This document shows positions 24,801 to 32,036 of a stretch of 39,582 nucleotides of DNA, piece after piece (the stretch's first letter is position 1; each line of letters starts with the position of its first letter). Source of the stretch: a virus; the IMG/VR virus record IMGVR_UViG_3300043398_000276, positions 1-39,582 of that record, one strand, 5' to 3'. The notes beneath the pieces are model-generated. The model saw only the letters and a program-made list of their open reading frames with translations. It did no database searches and was not told the origin of the DNA. A program made the translations under genes and the position numbers.

Positions 24801-27800
24801 AATCCTCTACTGTTGACGAGAACGAGGAATCGGAGATCACCGAGGCCGTGTTCGATCCGTGGAAACCGACAACCAATTTCGGCGGCAAGAAGCATCCTGG
24901 TTCATTGGCAGAATCCACCGCCTTGGCTGCTATCAAAATGCCGGTGATGAAAACCAAGGTCCATATCCCGAAGGATGTCATTGAAACTGGCCGGCCGTCC
25001 GAATCGCAGCTTGAAGCCGTGGCTTACATTGCACAGGCACATAATACTATGTTGCCAGGGACGGAAATTCGATCTGCCGGTGCCTTGGGTGACGGCACAG
25101 GATCGGGTAAGGGCATTACCCTTGCGTCAATTATTTTAGACAACATGATGCAGGGCCGAAAGAAGGCGTTGTGGATTAGCAAAAATCAAGATTTAGCAGA
25201 AGCCGCTAGGTTGGATTGGCAGAAAATCGGACAATCAGCCGATGATATTTTCCTGCTGAATGATTTCAAGGCCAGTGATCCAGTTGATAAAGACACCGGG
25301 ATTCTTTTCACGTCTTATTTTACGATGGCAAAGGATTATAAGATTCCGGCCAAAAGCCGACTTCAACAGATTATTAACTGGGTTGGCGCGGATTTTGATG
25401 GGGTCTTGATCTTTGACGAATCGCATATCATGGGCAATGCCAATAAATCGGGTCGCAAAGAAGCGGCGGCGGTGGCTTTGGCCGGTATCGAATTGCAAAA
25501 CGCCCTACCCAATGCGCGGATCGTCTATTCCTCGGCCACGATGTTCACCGAAGTGCGAAACATGCTCTATGCTGAACGCCTTGGCCTATGGGGGCCAACC
25601 ACTTCGTTTCCGACAAAAGAAGATTTTATCAACGCGGCCAATGAGGGCGGCGTGGCATTCATGGAAATGATTTCGCAAAACCTGAAAGCGTTTGGCAAAT
25701 ATATAGCGCGCAGCCTTAGTATGAACGATGGGACGCCAGAAGGCACGGTGGACTACAGCATCCTCGAACACAAACTGACGGATGAACAAAAGACTTCCTA
25801 TGATATTTTCGCAAAAACGTGGAGCCTGATTTACAAGAACATGCATACCATGTTCGAGCATTTGGGCTACAAGGGCCGTGACAAGGCGAATGCTGAAGGC
25901 ATGTTCCAGTCGTCGGTGCAGCGGTTCTTTGGTCAAGTCCTGATGGCGCTGCAAGCTCCGGCAATGATCAAGTCGATCCAGCAAGACTTGAAGGACGGAA
26001 ATTCCGTCTTGATCCAGTTGACCAACACCGGCGATGCCGCCCAGGAACGCGCCATTGCGGAACGCGAAAATGAAGACGATGAAATTGACGTGACCCCGCG
26101 TGAAATGTTGACACGGTTTCTGGATGCAGCATTTCCCACCACCATCATGGTCGAATCCATTGACGACATGGGCAATAAGGTTACGGCGCCCTTACTGGAT
26201 TCCCAAGGCAAGCCGGTTGAAGATCAGGAAGCCGTTCGTATCCGCGAAAAGCTCAAAGACGACCTCGGCATGGTAGCATTTCCGGAAAATCCGTTGGATA
26301 TGCTCATCAATCATTTCGGGCCGGACATGGTAGCCGAAGTGACAAGCCGAAAACGGCAAATCCTGCGGAGCAAAGACGGAAAAATTCAGATTAAGAATCG
26401 TGGTGGAAAGGGCGCGAACCTTGCGGAACAGAAGGCATTTCAGGACGGCAAAAAGCGGATTGTCATTTTCAGCAAGGCCGGCGGCACTGGCGCCAGTTAC
26501 CACGCCGATCTTGGGGCCAAGAACCAACAGAAGCGCATTCACTACCCGTTCCAACCCGGATGGGAAGCCAACGTGTTCTTTCAGGGGCTTGGTCGATCAC
26601 ACCGCACCAACCAGAAGCAGGCGCCATCCTATCGCCTGATTACCACCGACCTTCCCGGCCAGCGCCGTTTCATTTCCACCATTGCCCGGCGCATGGAACA
26701 AATGGGTGCGCTGACACACGGCAACCGCAAGGCCACTGGCGGAGTGTTCAAATCCACGGACAACCTGGAATCCAAGGAAGCCCTCGATGCTCTCCGTTAT
26801 TTCTTGCTGAAGATGCGCGACAATGATGTTGCCGATATTTCGCGTGACGAATTTGAATCGGCAACGGGGCTGGACCTTGAAAACGACACGCAATTCCCAA
26901 CCATGGGTCGGTTTCTGAATCGCATTCTTGCTTTGCCTTTTCAAATGCAGGTCGATGTCATGAACCAGTATTTGAAAGTGCTGGAAGACAAAATTGAACT
27001 GGGAAAGGCGTCTGGGCAGATCGACCAGGGGATTGAAAATTACAAGGCGGAAAAGATCACCGAGAATCAGACCAAGGAAGTCTATCACGATCCGGAAAGC
27101 GGGGCTAAGGCGTTCTATCACAAGCTGACGGCCACCCATAAGATCGCCGTCCGTGAATGGCGCGACGTGCGGACGGCGCATTCATTTGTGGTCAACAAAA
27201 AGAGTGGCAATATCTTTGCCGTGGAAGACGGCCCGGACAAAACGGATGATGTCAGTGGCCGCATGTATAAGACGTATCGTTTACGTGGCCATGGCGACCG
27301 CACCAATATTGTCGAGCGCGCGGAATTGGACGCCAATCGTTCAGGTAATTGGCAGCACGTTTCCGACAAAAAGGAAGCGGAGAAGTTGTGGGATGAGGGT
27401 TTGAAAACTGCGCCCAAGACACGCGAAAATGAAATCCATCTGATTTCCGGTGCGTCCCTGCCAATCTATCACAAACTCGGACGTGGCCAGCCTCGTGTTA
27501 TGCGTATGATGGTTGGAAAAAAGAAGCTTCTGGGCCGTATCATTAGCGCGGACGTGATTGAGGAAGTTCTCCAGAATATTGGTGTGGCTAATGATCCGGT
27601 CAAGGTATCCAGTGGCGAAGCCTTTGACAAGGTGATGAATGGCAATATCCAGCTCATTTTAGATAACGGCTGGAAGATCCGAAAAATGATGGTGGGCGGT
27701 CAAAAGCGCATCGTCCTGGATGGTCCCACCATTTACCATGCGAAAGCTCTTGCCAACGTGGGCGTTTTTACGGAGCGTGTTGGTGGCGCCCTCAAGACCA

Positions 27801-30800
27801 ACTTTTTCATTCCTGCCACCCAGGAAGGACTTGCCGCTGTCACCACCGAACGGCCCATTGTCCGGCTCATGTCGTTGGATTCCACCGAACACATGGCTGC
27901 CATGGCACCCTACTCCAATACCGATGTTCCCGGCGGTTTCACCAATACCGGCAATACGGCCGCGCCCACCATCGGCAAGCACGAGATCGTGTCCGATATT
28001 TCCCGGATCTTCGGCGTCAAGATCGGTTTTGGCAATGTTCCCAAGGGTGTGGGCGGCCGCTATCGGACCTTCGTTGAAACGGCGCGAATCCACGGCCGTG
28101 AAGCTGCGATCCTTGCCATTGCCGCGCATGAAGTGGCGCATCACCTTGATAAAAAGACTTCCATCCGGGATCTGTGGTCCGGCCAGGCTGAACGCGAACT
28201 TCAAGCCATGGACTACGAGCCGAAAGACCGGGCCTTTGAAGGGTTCGCCGAATATATCCGCCGGTGGACGTTTGGCGACGAAACCCTGAAATCGACAGCC
28301 CCGATGTTCGACAACTGGTTCTGGACCCAATGGGCCGATAAGAACCCGGAATGGGTGTCGCGCCTGGAGCAAATGAAGGACTTGATCGACCGCTACCGCA
28401 ACCAGACCGTTCTGAAGCAGGTGGTGGCCAATATCCACTTTGATCCGAAGCAGTCTGACAAGGACGTTGGCGAATCGACCACAGCCTATCTGGCGCGGCT
28501 TACCCGTGAGGCCGGGCATCGGTTTTACGCACAACACAAGGACCAGTTCCATTACCTGCACCGGATGGAGAAGGACGCAATTAAGCAGGGCTACAAGCCT
28601 GGCCCTGGCAATATTGGCCCCTATGAAAAAGCCCTTACCATGTTCCAGTCCGGGGCTTCCTTGGCCAATACGGCCATCGAGGAAGGCGTTTTTCTCATTG
28701 GCAATGACGGTCAGAAGATCAAACGGATCAGCCGTGGTTTGCGTGAGATATTCGAACCGATTTCACCGAAGGAACGCACGGATTTCACGGCTTATGCCTA
28801 TGCGCGGTCGGCCATCGAGGCATGGAAAGAGGGAACTAATCCCGGTATCGAGAAGGCCCAGGCCAAGGCGGTTTACGATCAGCTCCACAATGAAAAGTGG
28901 GAAGCCGTGGCAAAGGAGTGGACTGGCTTCAATGACAGCCTAATTGTCATGATGGCCGATGCCGGCGTGTTGTCGCGGGAAACGGCGCAGACGATCATTG
29001 CATCGCACAAGAACTACCTGCCGTTCATGCGGTCGGCGGAAGATGTCCGGCGCGCCAAGGATCGTGGCGCGGCATTGCTAAATCTTCCCAACCCTCTCAA
29101 GCGCCGCTTTGGATCCAACCTGCCAATTATCGACCCCGTGCAGGCCACCATCGAGCGCGCCGTGCGGTTCTATAGCGCGGCGGCACATCAGACGATTATG
29201 AATTCAGCGGCCAATCTGGTCCTGAAAACGGAAGGCATGGGCAAATGGGGCGAAGTGGTTGCGCCCGGCCTGAAGGCTACCAAAATTCCGATGACGGAAG
29301 TGAACGAAATTCTGGAAGACATGGGATTCACCATTGCCAACATGGAATCTGGCGACAAGATTTCCCAGTTGGAAGAACACGAGCTTGACGACCTTGCGTA
29401 TTCCTTCATGACGATCTACCGGCCGGACTACTTCTATCGTGGCCGCAAGCCAATTGGTCGCGTATTCGTCAACGGCCAACCGAAGATGTTTGAGTGGGAC
29501 AAGGACATTTACCGCACACTGTCCGGGATGGACGTGGTTCAAATTCCGTGGTTCGTTCGCATCCTCGGAAAATTCACCAACCTCATGAAACTGGGGGCAA
29601 CCGGAGTCAGTGCCGGATTCGCGGTCGGCAATCTCATCCGTGACTATCCCGCCTTCCTGATCCAGCGGAAACACGCTACCGGCCTCAAGGGCGCCTTGCG
29701 CGCCGCTCCCGTGCCACTGCCCGGCACGGCCCTAACCGATTACATTATGTCACTCTGGAACGAAATGCGCGGCGGCGAAGGCGATCCTGTTGTCAAGCTA
29801 TGGAAACAGTTTGGCGGTGAACTCGCGCAAAGTCTGGGCATGGACAAAAAGAAGATTTCCGTTACGGCCGACCAGTTGTTTGGCAAGCGGTCCACGGCAA
29901 CCTTTGTGAACATGGCGAAGCATCCGATTGATGCGCTCCGGACTATTATCTCCGTGTCCGAAGTTGGCCCCCGTATCGCTGAATTCGAGGCGGCGCTTGC
30001 CAAGCAGGGTTATACCCGAGAAGCCATGAAGGCTGGTCAAGTGCCGCCGCTTGGCGTGATTATCCCCGCCATGAATGCCAGCAAAGATGTCACATTGAAT
30101 TTTCAGCGCATGGGCTACCATGGCCGCGTTCTCAATCAAATCTTCCCGTATTGGAACGCACAGCTTGAAGGCGTTGACAAAACAGTCCGGACAATCAAGG
30201 ACGATCCGAAACGGGCGGCAATCAGCATCGCGGCCTTGGTATCCGCCGGTATCGTTTACTGGATGCGCGTTCATGACGAGGATTGGTATAAGGAATCCGC
30301 GCCATGGTTGAAATATGGAACATGGGTTATCACGGATGACGAAGGCAATCCGATTGCACGGCTTCCGCGCCCCCATGAATGGAATTGGCTGTTTGTCGCA
30401 AGCACGGAAGCATTCATGAATCGCTGGAATGACGAAGATCCGAAGGCGGTGCAGGAATGGATTTCCGGTGTGACTTCGGCAACCCTGCCGGGGGCGTGGC
30501 CATCGCTGATTACCCCATTGGTAGAAGTGATTGCCAATAAAGACCTGTCATTCACTGGCAATCCAATTGTCAATGACACGCTCCAGGAACTTCCTGCGGA
30601 ACGCCAGTTCACGCCCCAGACTACGGAAACCGCCAAGGCCGTTGGCCGCTGGCTTGGCTGGTCACCGGCAAAGATCGAGCATTTCGTCAACCGTGTTTCC
30701 GGTGGCCTGTATCGCAAAGCAACCGTTCCCGTGGAAGGTGCGTTTACCGGGTTCGACAAGTATTCCTCGGCCGATCTTCCGGTAATCGGCCGTTTCATGA

Positions 30801-31381
30801 TGCGGAATGACTACCCCGCAAGCCTGAACGAGTTCTACGCTGAACTGGACGATCTGAGTAAGGAAGCCAAGGCGGAAAAGCAGGATGGCACGGAAGGCGT
30901 TGCCGCGCGCGAATTCAACACCATGGACCGCTACCGCAACGTCATGAGCGCCATGCGTGATTTGCGCGACAAGGCAAGCAAGGAAGAAGCCGTGTTGATC
31001 GACCGCTACCGGATCGGCCTTGCGCGCCAGGCACTTGACAAGGACCGGCTGGAACGATACCCGACACCATGGAAGGACGAGAACGCTCCCGAGGCCGTCC
31101 AGAAGGAGATGGCGCGCATTGTCGGCAGCGCGGCTTATCAGGCCAGCGCAGCGCGTCCACAGCGGCAAATGGGCGAGTCCATCGACCACTACCGCGAGCG
31201 CCTTGCCGAACATGAAAAATCCGTGAAGAACGCGGAAGCCTTCTTGGACGAAACGGGGCTGGAGGCAGTCGATATCCGACCCATGATGCTCGGCGAAATG
31301 CGCCGGCGCGGCTTGAAAACGGCCAACGAAGGCGCCGCGCGCCGTCTGCGTTCACTGGGCGATGACGACAGCGACCGATAA
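21857..31381 (+). CDS. Giant polyvalent protein: methyltransferase, Strawberry-notch helicase, metallopeptidase-like, LPD38-like
   Basis: A 3174-residue, single-frame protein. About 140-330 is a hydrophobic/amphipathic Gly/Ala region that may touch membranes. About 475-545 is a Pro/Glu/Gln linker. About 630-810 is an adenine-specific methyltransferase (LEPSAGTG near 666; NPPF 730-733). About 845-985 is a linker containing a second gene. About 1000-1700 is a Strawberry-notch/DarB-like SF2 helicase (Walker A GTGSGKG 1080-1086; DESH 1187-1190; SSAT 1225-1228; QGLGRSHR 1576-1583). About 2080-2140 has HEVAHH (2091-2096) with E2132, zinc-peptidase-like. About 2570-2900 resembles the LPD38 domain of large phage polyvalent proteins. 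P1 DarB is a virion methylase-helicase that protects injected DNA from type I restriction; a similar role is likely. ATG 21857 has GGGGG upstream. Confidence 0.85.
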   Translation: MADPLAILQDELQRAEQPVQDPIAILKDEYYTQIEQQPEAVPQPKNYGLPPRYKWNSLGPIGSGETVSRLGKSGELVPFVGMFSSVKKLHGVRSALDALDAEQKGTSDPLDDTTRTQYQDTVQEFLANYEYAQTRGYSLPAEISSVVAQMVPFAIEIWATGGIAGSARAGVGAMGKQALGMVGKGMFKRAAIKMATRGGALAAAGMTRAALMPGRIAKKYEELRMPKVHVAPNGELTINRNEDGAATAFFKAFGDVAIENISEETGSHIGKALSKIPGVDAAKQKIVHAISKAWGQTGKSSAELMRRLATKAGYHGVLEEIGEERLGDALRVVTGVDNFGLEGDENTTFNRAVAAIPSGRQLLIETASFMVPGAVQQAGARIIDRKASAMRAADEKAQLDDAVRANLRSPEGARDFVDMFPEAATEIGATSSPSRAILDKYFPDIRWSSRERMEFADAVRGALAEKNKGATVPAQEATQEAPEVAPEPVQPAAYEPEAVTEAPALEPIPEPVVQPEQPAAPVQQPIAEPEQTQQPEQSVDDNPDIRLAGAVSDALKSGKSFKNKDFFDLADQVYGGTRAEGKYRSSDAYDAMELGVNRYVGEIIASRPDAAGAKEAIGQIGQIVDRLPTQTNRTGEKDVLQQFSTPPDYAFVAAWAANIKEGDAVLEPSAGTGSLATHARTAKATVTANELSKRRAALLKSLGVDVMTEDAEHISNLIPEGKRPNVVLMNPPFSHSGERMGTTKIAGMDRRHVASALKALKPGGRLVAIIGAPMRGEESNASRQWFADIAKEYAVRAHVMVGRGVYRKYGTTFPTRMLVIDKAGPAPLPKIQNAETLEQLVDLLEGVRNAKVSPASGQAAEPTADQPVGQEVPVARETTAPVARPAQPGPAPVVAGEPAGVGAGRSGGTEGGGRDAGIPQQPGPGVEAADRGVAEGRDRGDKPGGPGGANVELAGNESAVVERVEAPVESVQPTAAASESTESSTVDENEESEITEAVFDPWKPTTNFGGKKHPGSLAESTALAAIKMPVMKTKVHIPKDVIETGRPSESQLEAVAYIAQAHNTMLPGTEIRSAGALGDGTGSGKGITLASIILDNMMQGRKKALWISKNQDLAEAARLDWQKIGQSADDIFLLNDFKASDPVDKDTGILFTSYFTMAKDYKIPAKSRLQQIINWVGADFDGVLIFDESHIMGNANKSGRKEAAAVALAGIELQNALPNARIVYSSATMFTEVRNMLYAERLGLWGPTTSFPTKEDFINAANEGGVAFMEMISQNLKAFGKYIARSLSMNDGTPEGTVDYSILEHKLTDEQKTSYDIFAKTWSLIYKNMHTMFEHLGYKGRDKANAEGMFQSSVQRFFGQVLMALQAPAMIKSIQQDLKDGNSVLIQLTNTGDAAQERAIAERENEDDEIDVTPREMLTRFLDAAFPTTIMVESIDDMGNKVTAPLLDSQGKPVEDQEAVRIREKLKDDLGMVAFPENPLDMLINHFGPDMVAEVTSRKRQILRSKDGKIQIKNRGGKGANLAEQKAFQDGKKRIVIFSKAGGTGASYHADLGAKNQQKRIHYPFQPGWEANVFFQGLGRSHRTNQKQAPSYRLITTDLPGQRRFISTIARRMEQMGALTHGNRKATGGVFKSTDNLESKEALDALRYFLLKMRDNDVADISRDEFESATGLDLENDTQFPTMGRFLNRILALPFQMQVDVMNQYLKVLEDKIELGKASGQIDQGIENYKAEKITENQTKEVYHDPESGAKAFYHKLTATHKIAVREWRDVRTAHSFVVNKKSGNIFAVEDGPDKTDDVSGRMYKTYRLRGHGDRTNIVERAELDANRSGNWQHVSDKKEAEKLWDEGLKTAPKTRENEIHLISGASLPIYHKLGRGQPRVMRMMVGKKKLLGRIISADVIEEVLQNIGVANDPVKVSSGEAFDKVMNGNIQLILDNGWKIRKMMVGGQKRIVLDGPTIYHAKALANVGVFTERVGGALKTNFFIPATQEGLAAVTTERPIVRLMSLDSTEHMAAMAPYSNTDVPGGFTNTGNTAAPTIGKHEIVSDISRIFGVKIGFGNVPKGVGGRYRTFVETARIHGREAAILAIAAHEVAHHLDKKTSIRDLWSGQAERELQAMDYEPKDRAFEGFAEYIRRWTFGDETLKSTAPMFDNWFWTQWADKNPEWVSRLEQMKDLIDRYRNQTVLKQVVANIHFDPKQSDKDVGESTTAYLARLTREAGHRFYAQHKDQFHYLHRMEKDAIKQGYKPGPGNIGPYEKALTMFQSGASLANTAIEEGVFLIGNDGQKIKRISRGLREIFEPISPKERTDFTAYAYARSAIEAWKEGTNPGIEKAQAKAVYDQLHNEKWEAVAKEWTGFNDSLIVMMADAGVLSRETAQTIIASHKNYLPFMRSAEDVRRAKDRGAALLNLPNPLKRRFGSNLPIIDPVQATIERAVRFYSAAAHQTIMNSAANLVLKTEGMGKWGEVVAPGLKATKIPMTEVNEILEDMGFTIANMESGDKISQLEEHELDDLAYSFMTIYRPDYFYRGRKPIGRVFVNGQPKMFEWDKDIYRTLSGMDVVQIPWFVRILGKFTNLMKLGATGVSAGFAVGNLIRDYPAFLIQRKHATGLKGALRAAPVPLPGTALTDYIMSLWNEMRGGEGDPVVKLWKQFGGELAQSLGMDKKKISVTADQLFGKRSTATFVNMAKHPIDALRTIISVSEVGPRIAEFEAALAKQGYTREAMKAGQVPPLGVIIPAMNASKDVTLNFQRMGYHGRVLNQIFPYWNAQLEGVDKTVRTIKDDPKRAAISIAALVSAGIVYWMRVHDEDWYKESAPWLKYGTWVITDDEGNPIARLPRPHEWNWLFVASTEAFMNRWNDEDPKAVQEWISGVTSATLPGAWPSLITPLVEVIANKDLSFTGNPIVNDTLQELPAERQFTPQTTETAKAVGRWLGWSPAKIEHFVNRVSGGLYRKATVPVEGAFTGFDKYSSADLPVIGRFMMRNDYPASLNEFYAELDDLSKEAKAEKQDGTEGVAAREFNTMDRYRNVMSAMRDLRDKASKEEAVLIDRYRIGLARQALDKDRLERYPTPWKDENAPEAVQKEMARIVGSAAYQASAARPQRQMGESIDHYRERLAEHEKSVKNAEAFLDETGLEAVDIRPMMLGEMRRRGLKTANEGAARRLRSLGDDDSDR
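24402..24749 (+). CDS. Overprinted 115-residue gene inside the giant gene
   Basis: A complete gene lies in the +1 frame of the giant gene, in the linker between methyltransferase and helicase (outer residues about 849-964). ATG 24402 follows GGAAGG at 24388-24393 with 8 bases of spacing. By eye, 28 of its first 35 codons end in G or C, against 8 of 35 in the outer frame for the same bases; elsewhere the outer gene is GC-ending. The inner product is well-mixed and helical, with VLQAVKRLNQRPINQLAKKF, LHVQHSLDLLQWLLEN and QVLKLLTEGLPKDAI segments, while the outer product here is a Gly/Pro/Arg/Asp-rich tract. I recognise no family. It could act with, or against, the giant protein. A chance frame of this quality is unlikely. 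Confidence 0.7.
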   Translation: MQKSVLQAVKRLNQRPINQLAKKFLLQEKQPLRLHVQHSLDLLQWLLENRPESAQGDPAELREAAAMLEYHSNQDQVLKLLTEGLPKDAIEATNPVDLAGPMSNWLAMSLPSSNE

Positions 31382-31398
31382 TATTTCCATTTTCCCCC

Positions 31399-31427
31399 TT
31401 GATTCTATTCGCGCCGCAGGCTACCAT
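31399..31427 (+). promoter_or_regulatory. Promoter candidate for the replication block
   Basis: TTGATT at 31399-31404 and TACCAT at 31422-31427 are separated by 17 bp; each matches four of six sigma70 consensus bases. Transcription would begin near 31434, exactly where the structured leader begins, about 127 bases before the first gene. Confidence 0.35.
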
Positions 31428-31433
31428 CTGAGC

Positions 31434-31541
31434 GTGGCCTCGGAACCACACTGCATACACTGAATGTCGTCGCCGGCGCGGGATCCCCCGAGGCCACTCT
31501 CGTGTCCGGGCGCGGCTGTAACCTTTCGGGGTTGCAGCCGC
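31434..31541 (+). ncRNA. Structured leader or small RNA between giant gene and replication block
   Basis: Two strong inverted repeats. The outer one pairs GTGGCCTCGG (31434-31443) with CCGAGGCCAC (31488-31497), ten perfect pairs with GAG/CTC extending it after one mismatch, enclosing 44 bases that also contain GGGATCCC. The second pairs 31512-31523 with 31530-31541 (twelve pairs, one G-U) around TTTCGG. No T-run follows either. It is not a tRNA. It could be a regulatory 5' leader, a processed RNA or a replication-origin fold. No known riboswitch or ribozyme core was recognised. Confidence 0.5.
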
Positions 31542-31560
31542 CGTATTCATCGGGAATTTT

Positions 31561-31779
31561 GTGGCAAAACTGAAGATCGTCTATATCGACAAACACGGAG
31601 CGCCATACATTGCGGAATGGCGGCCGGAAAACTCGCTGGATATGGACGAGAAAGTGTTCAAATTCTGGGTTGATGGCGAATTGGATTACGACGACATGCT
31701 GAAAATCCGCAAAATCATATTTGCCTGCACGACCCTCTGCAACATCCGCACTCTACCCACCTACCAGGAGAAAAAGTAA
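31561..31779 (+). CDS. Small unknown protein, first gene of the replication block
   Basis: A 72-residue protein from GTG 31561, preceded only by a weak GGGA. It opens MAKLKIVYIDKHGAPYIAEW, with a compact mixed alpha/beta look, then an acidic DGELDYDDMLKI helix and Cys at about 55 and 59. Its TAA overlaps the next ATG by one base. Position at the head of the nuclease/Sak4 operon suggests an accessory replication or regulatory role. Not recognised. Confidence 0.65.
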   Translation: MAKLKIVYIDKHGAPYIAEWRPENSLDMDEKVFKFWVDGELDYDDMLKIRKIIFACTTLCNIRTLPTYQEKK

Positions 31780-32036
31780 TGAGCGATATCGTCCAGCTAC
31801 CCGGCGCGCAATCCAAGGCGCCGCTGCAATTCAAGGTCTATGCCTCGCCTGGTGGCGGGGTAAACATCTCATTCTCGGAACCCGTCACCGACTTTCGTAT
31901 GGTGGCGCCGCAAGCCGTTGACTTGGCTTTCCGCCTGGTCCAGATATCGCTTGCCACGGTCCAGCTTGACGCGCAGACTCGCATTGCCGCTAAGAACATT
32001 GCCGCCCTGAAGCATCCGGGGATGCCCAATGGATAA
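31779..32036 (+). CDS. Small unknown protein before the nuclease-ATPase gene
   Basis: An 85-residue protein. An AGGAG site in the end of the previous gene serves ATG 31779. N-terminal 40 residues are beta-type (LQFKVYASPGGGVNISFSEP); the second half is a long helix with DLAFRLVQISLATVQL. Its stop overlaps the next gene's ATG by 8 bases, so translation is coupled to the nuclease-ATPase. Unknown, probably a partner in replication or recombination. Confidence 0.65.
   Translation: MSDIVQLPGAQSKAPLQFKVYASPGGGVNISFSEPVTDFRMVAPQAVDLAFRLVQISLATVQLDAQTRIAAKNIAALKHPGMPNG

Noticed and set aside
31434-31541. Structured region considered as a tRNA or hammerhead ribozyme.
   Set aside because: No seven-pair acceptor stem, TTCRA T-loop or CCA-like end, and no CTGATGA plus GAAA core of a hammerhead.
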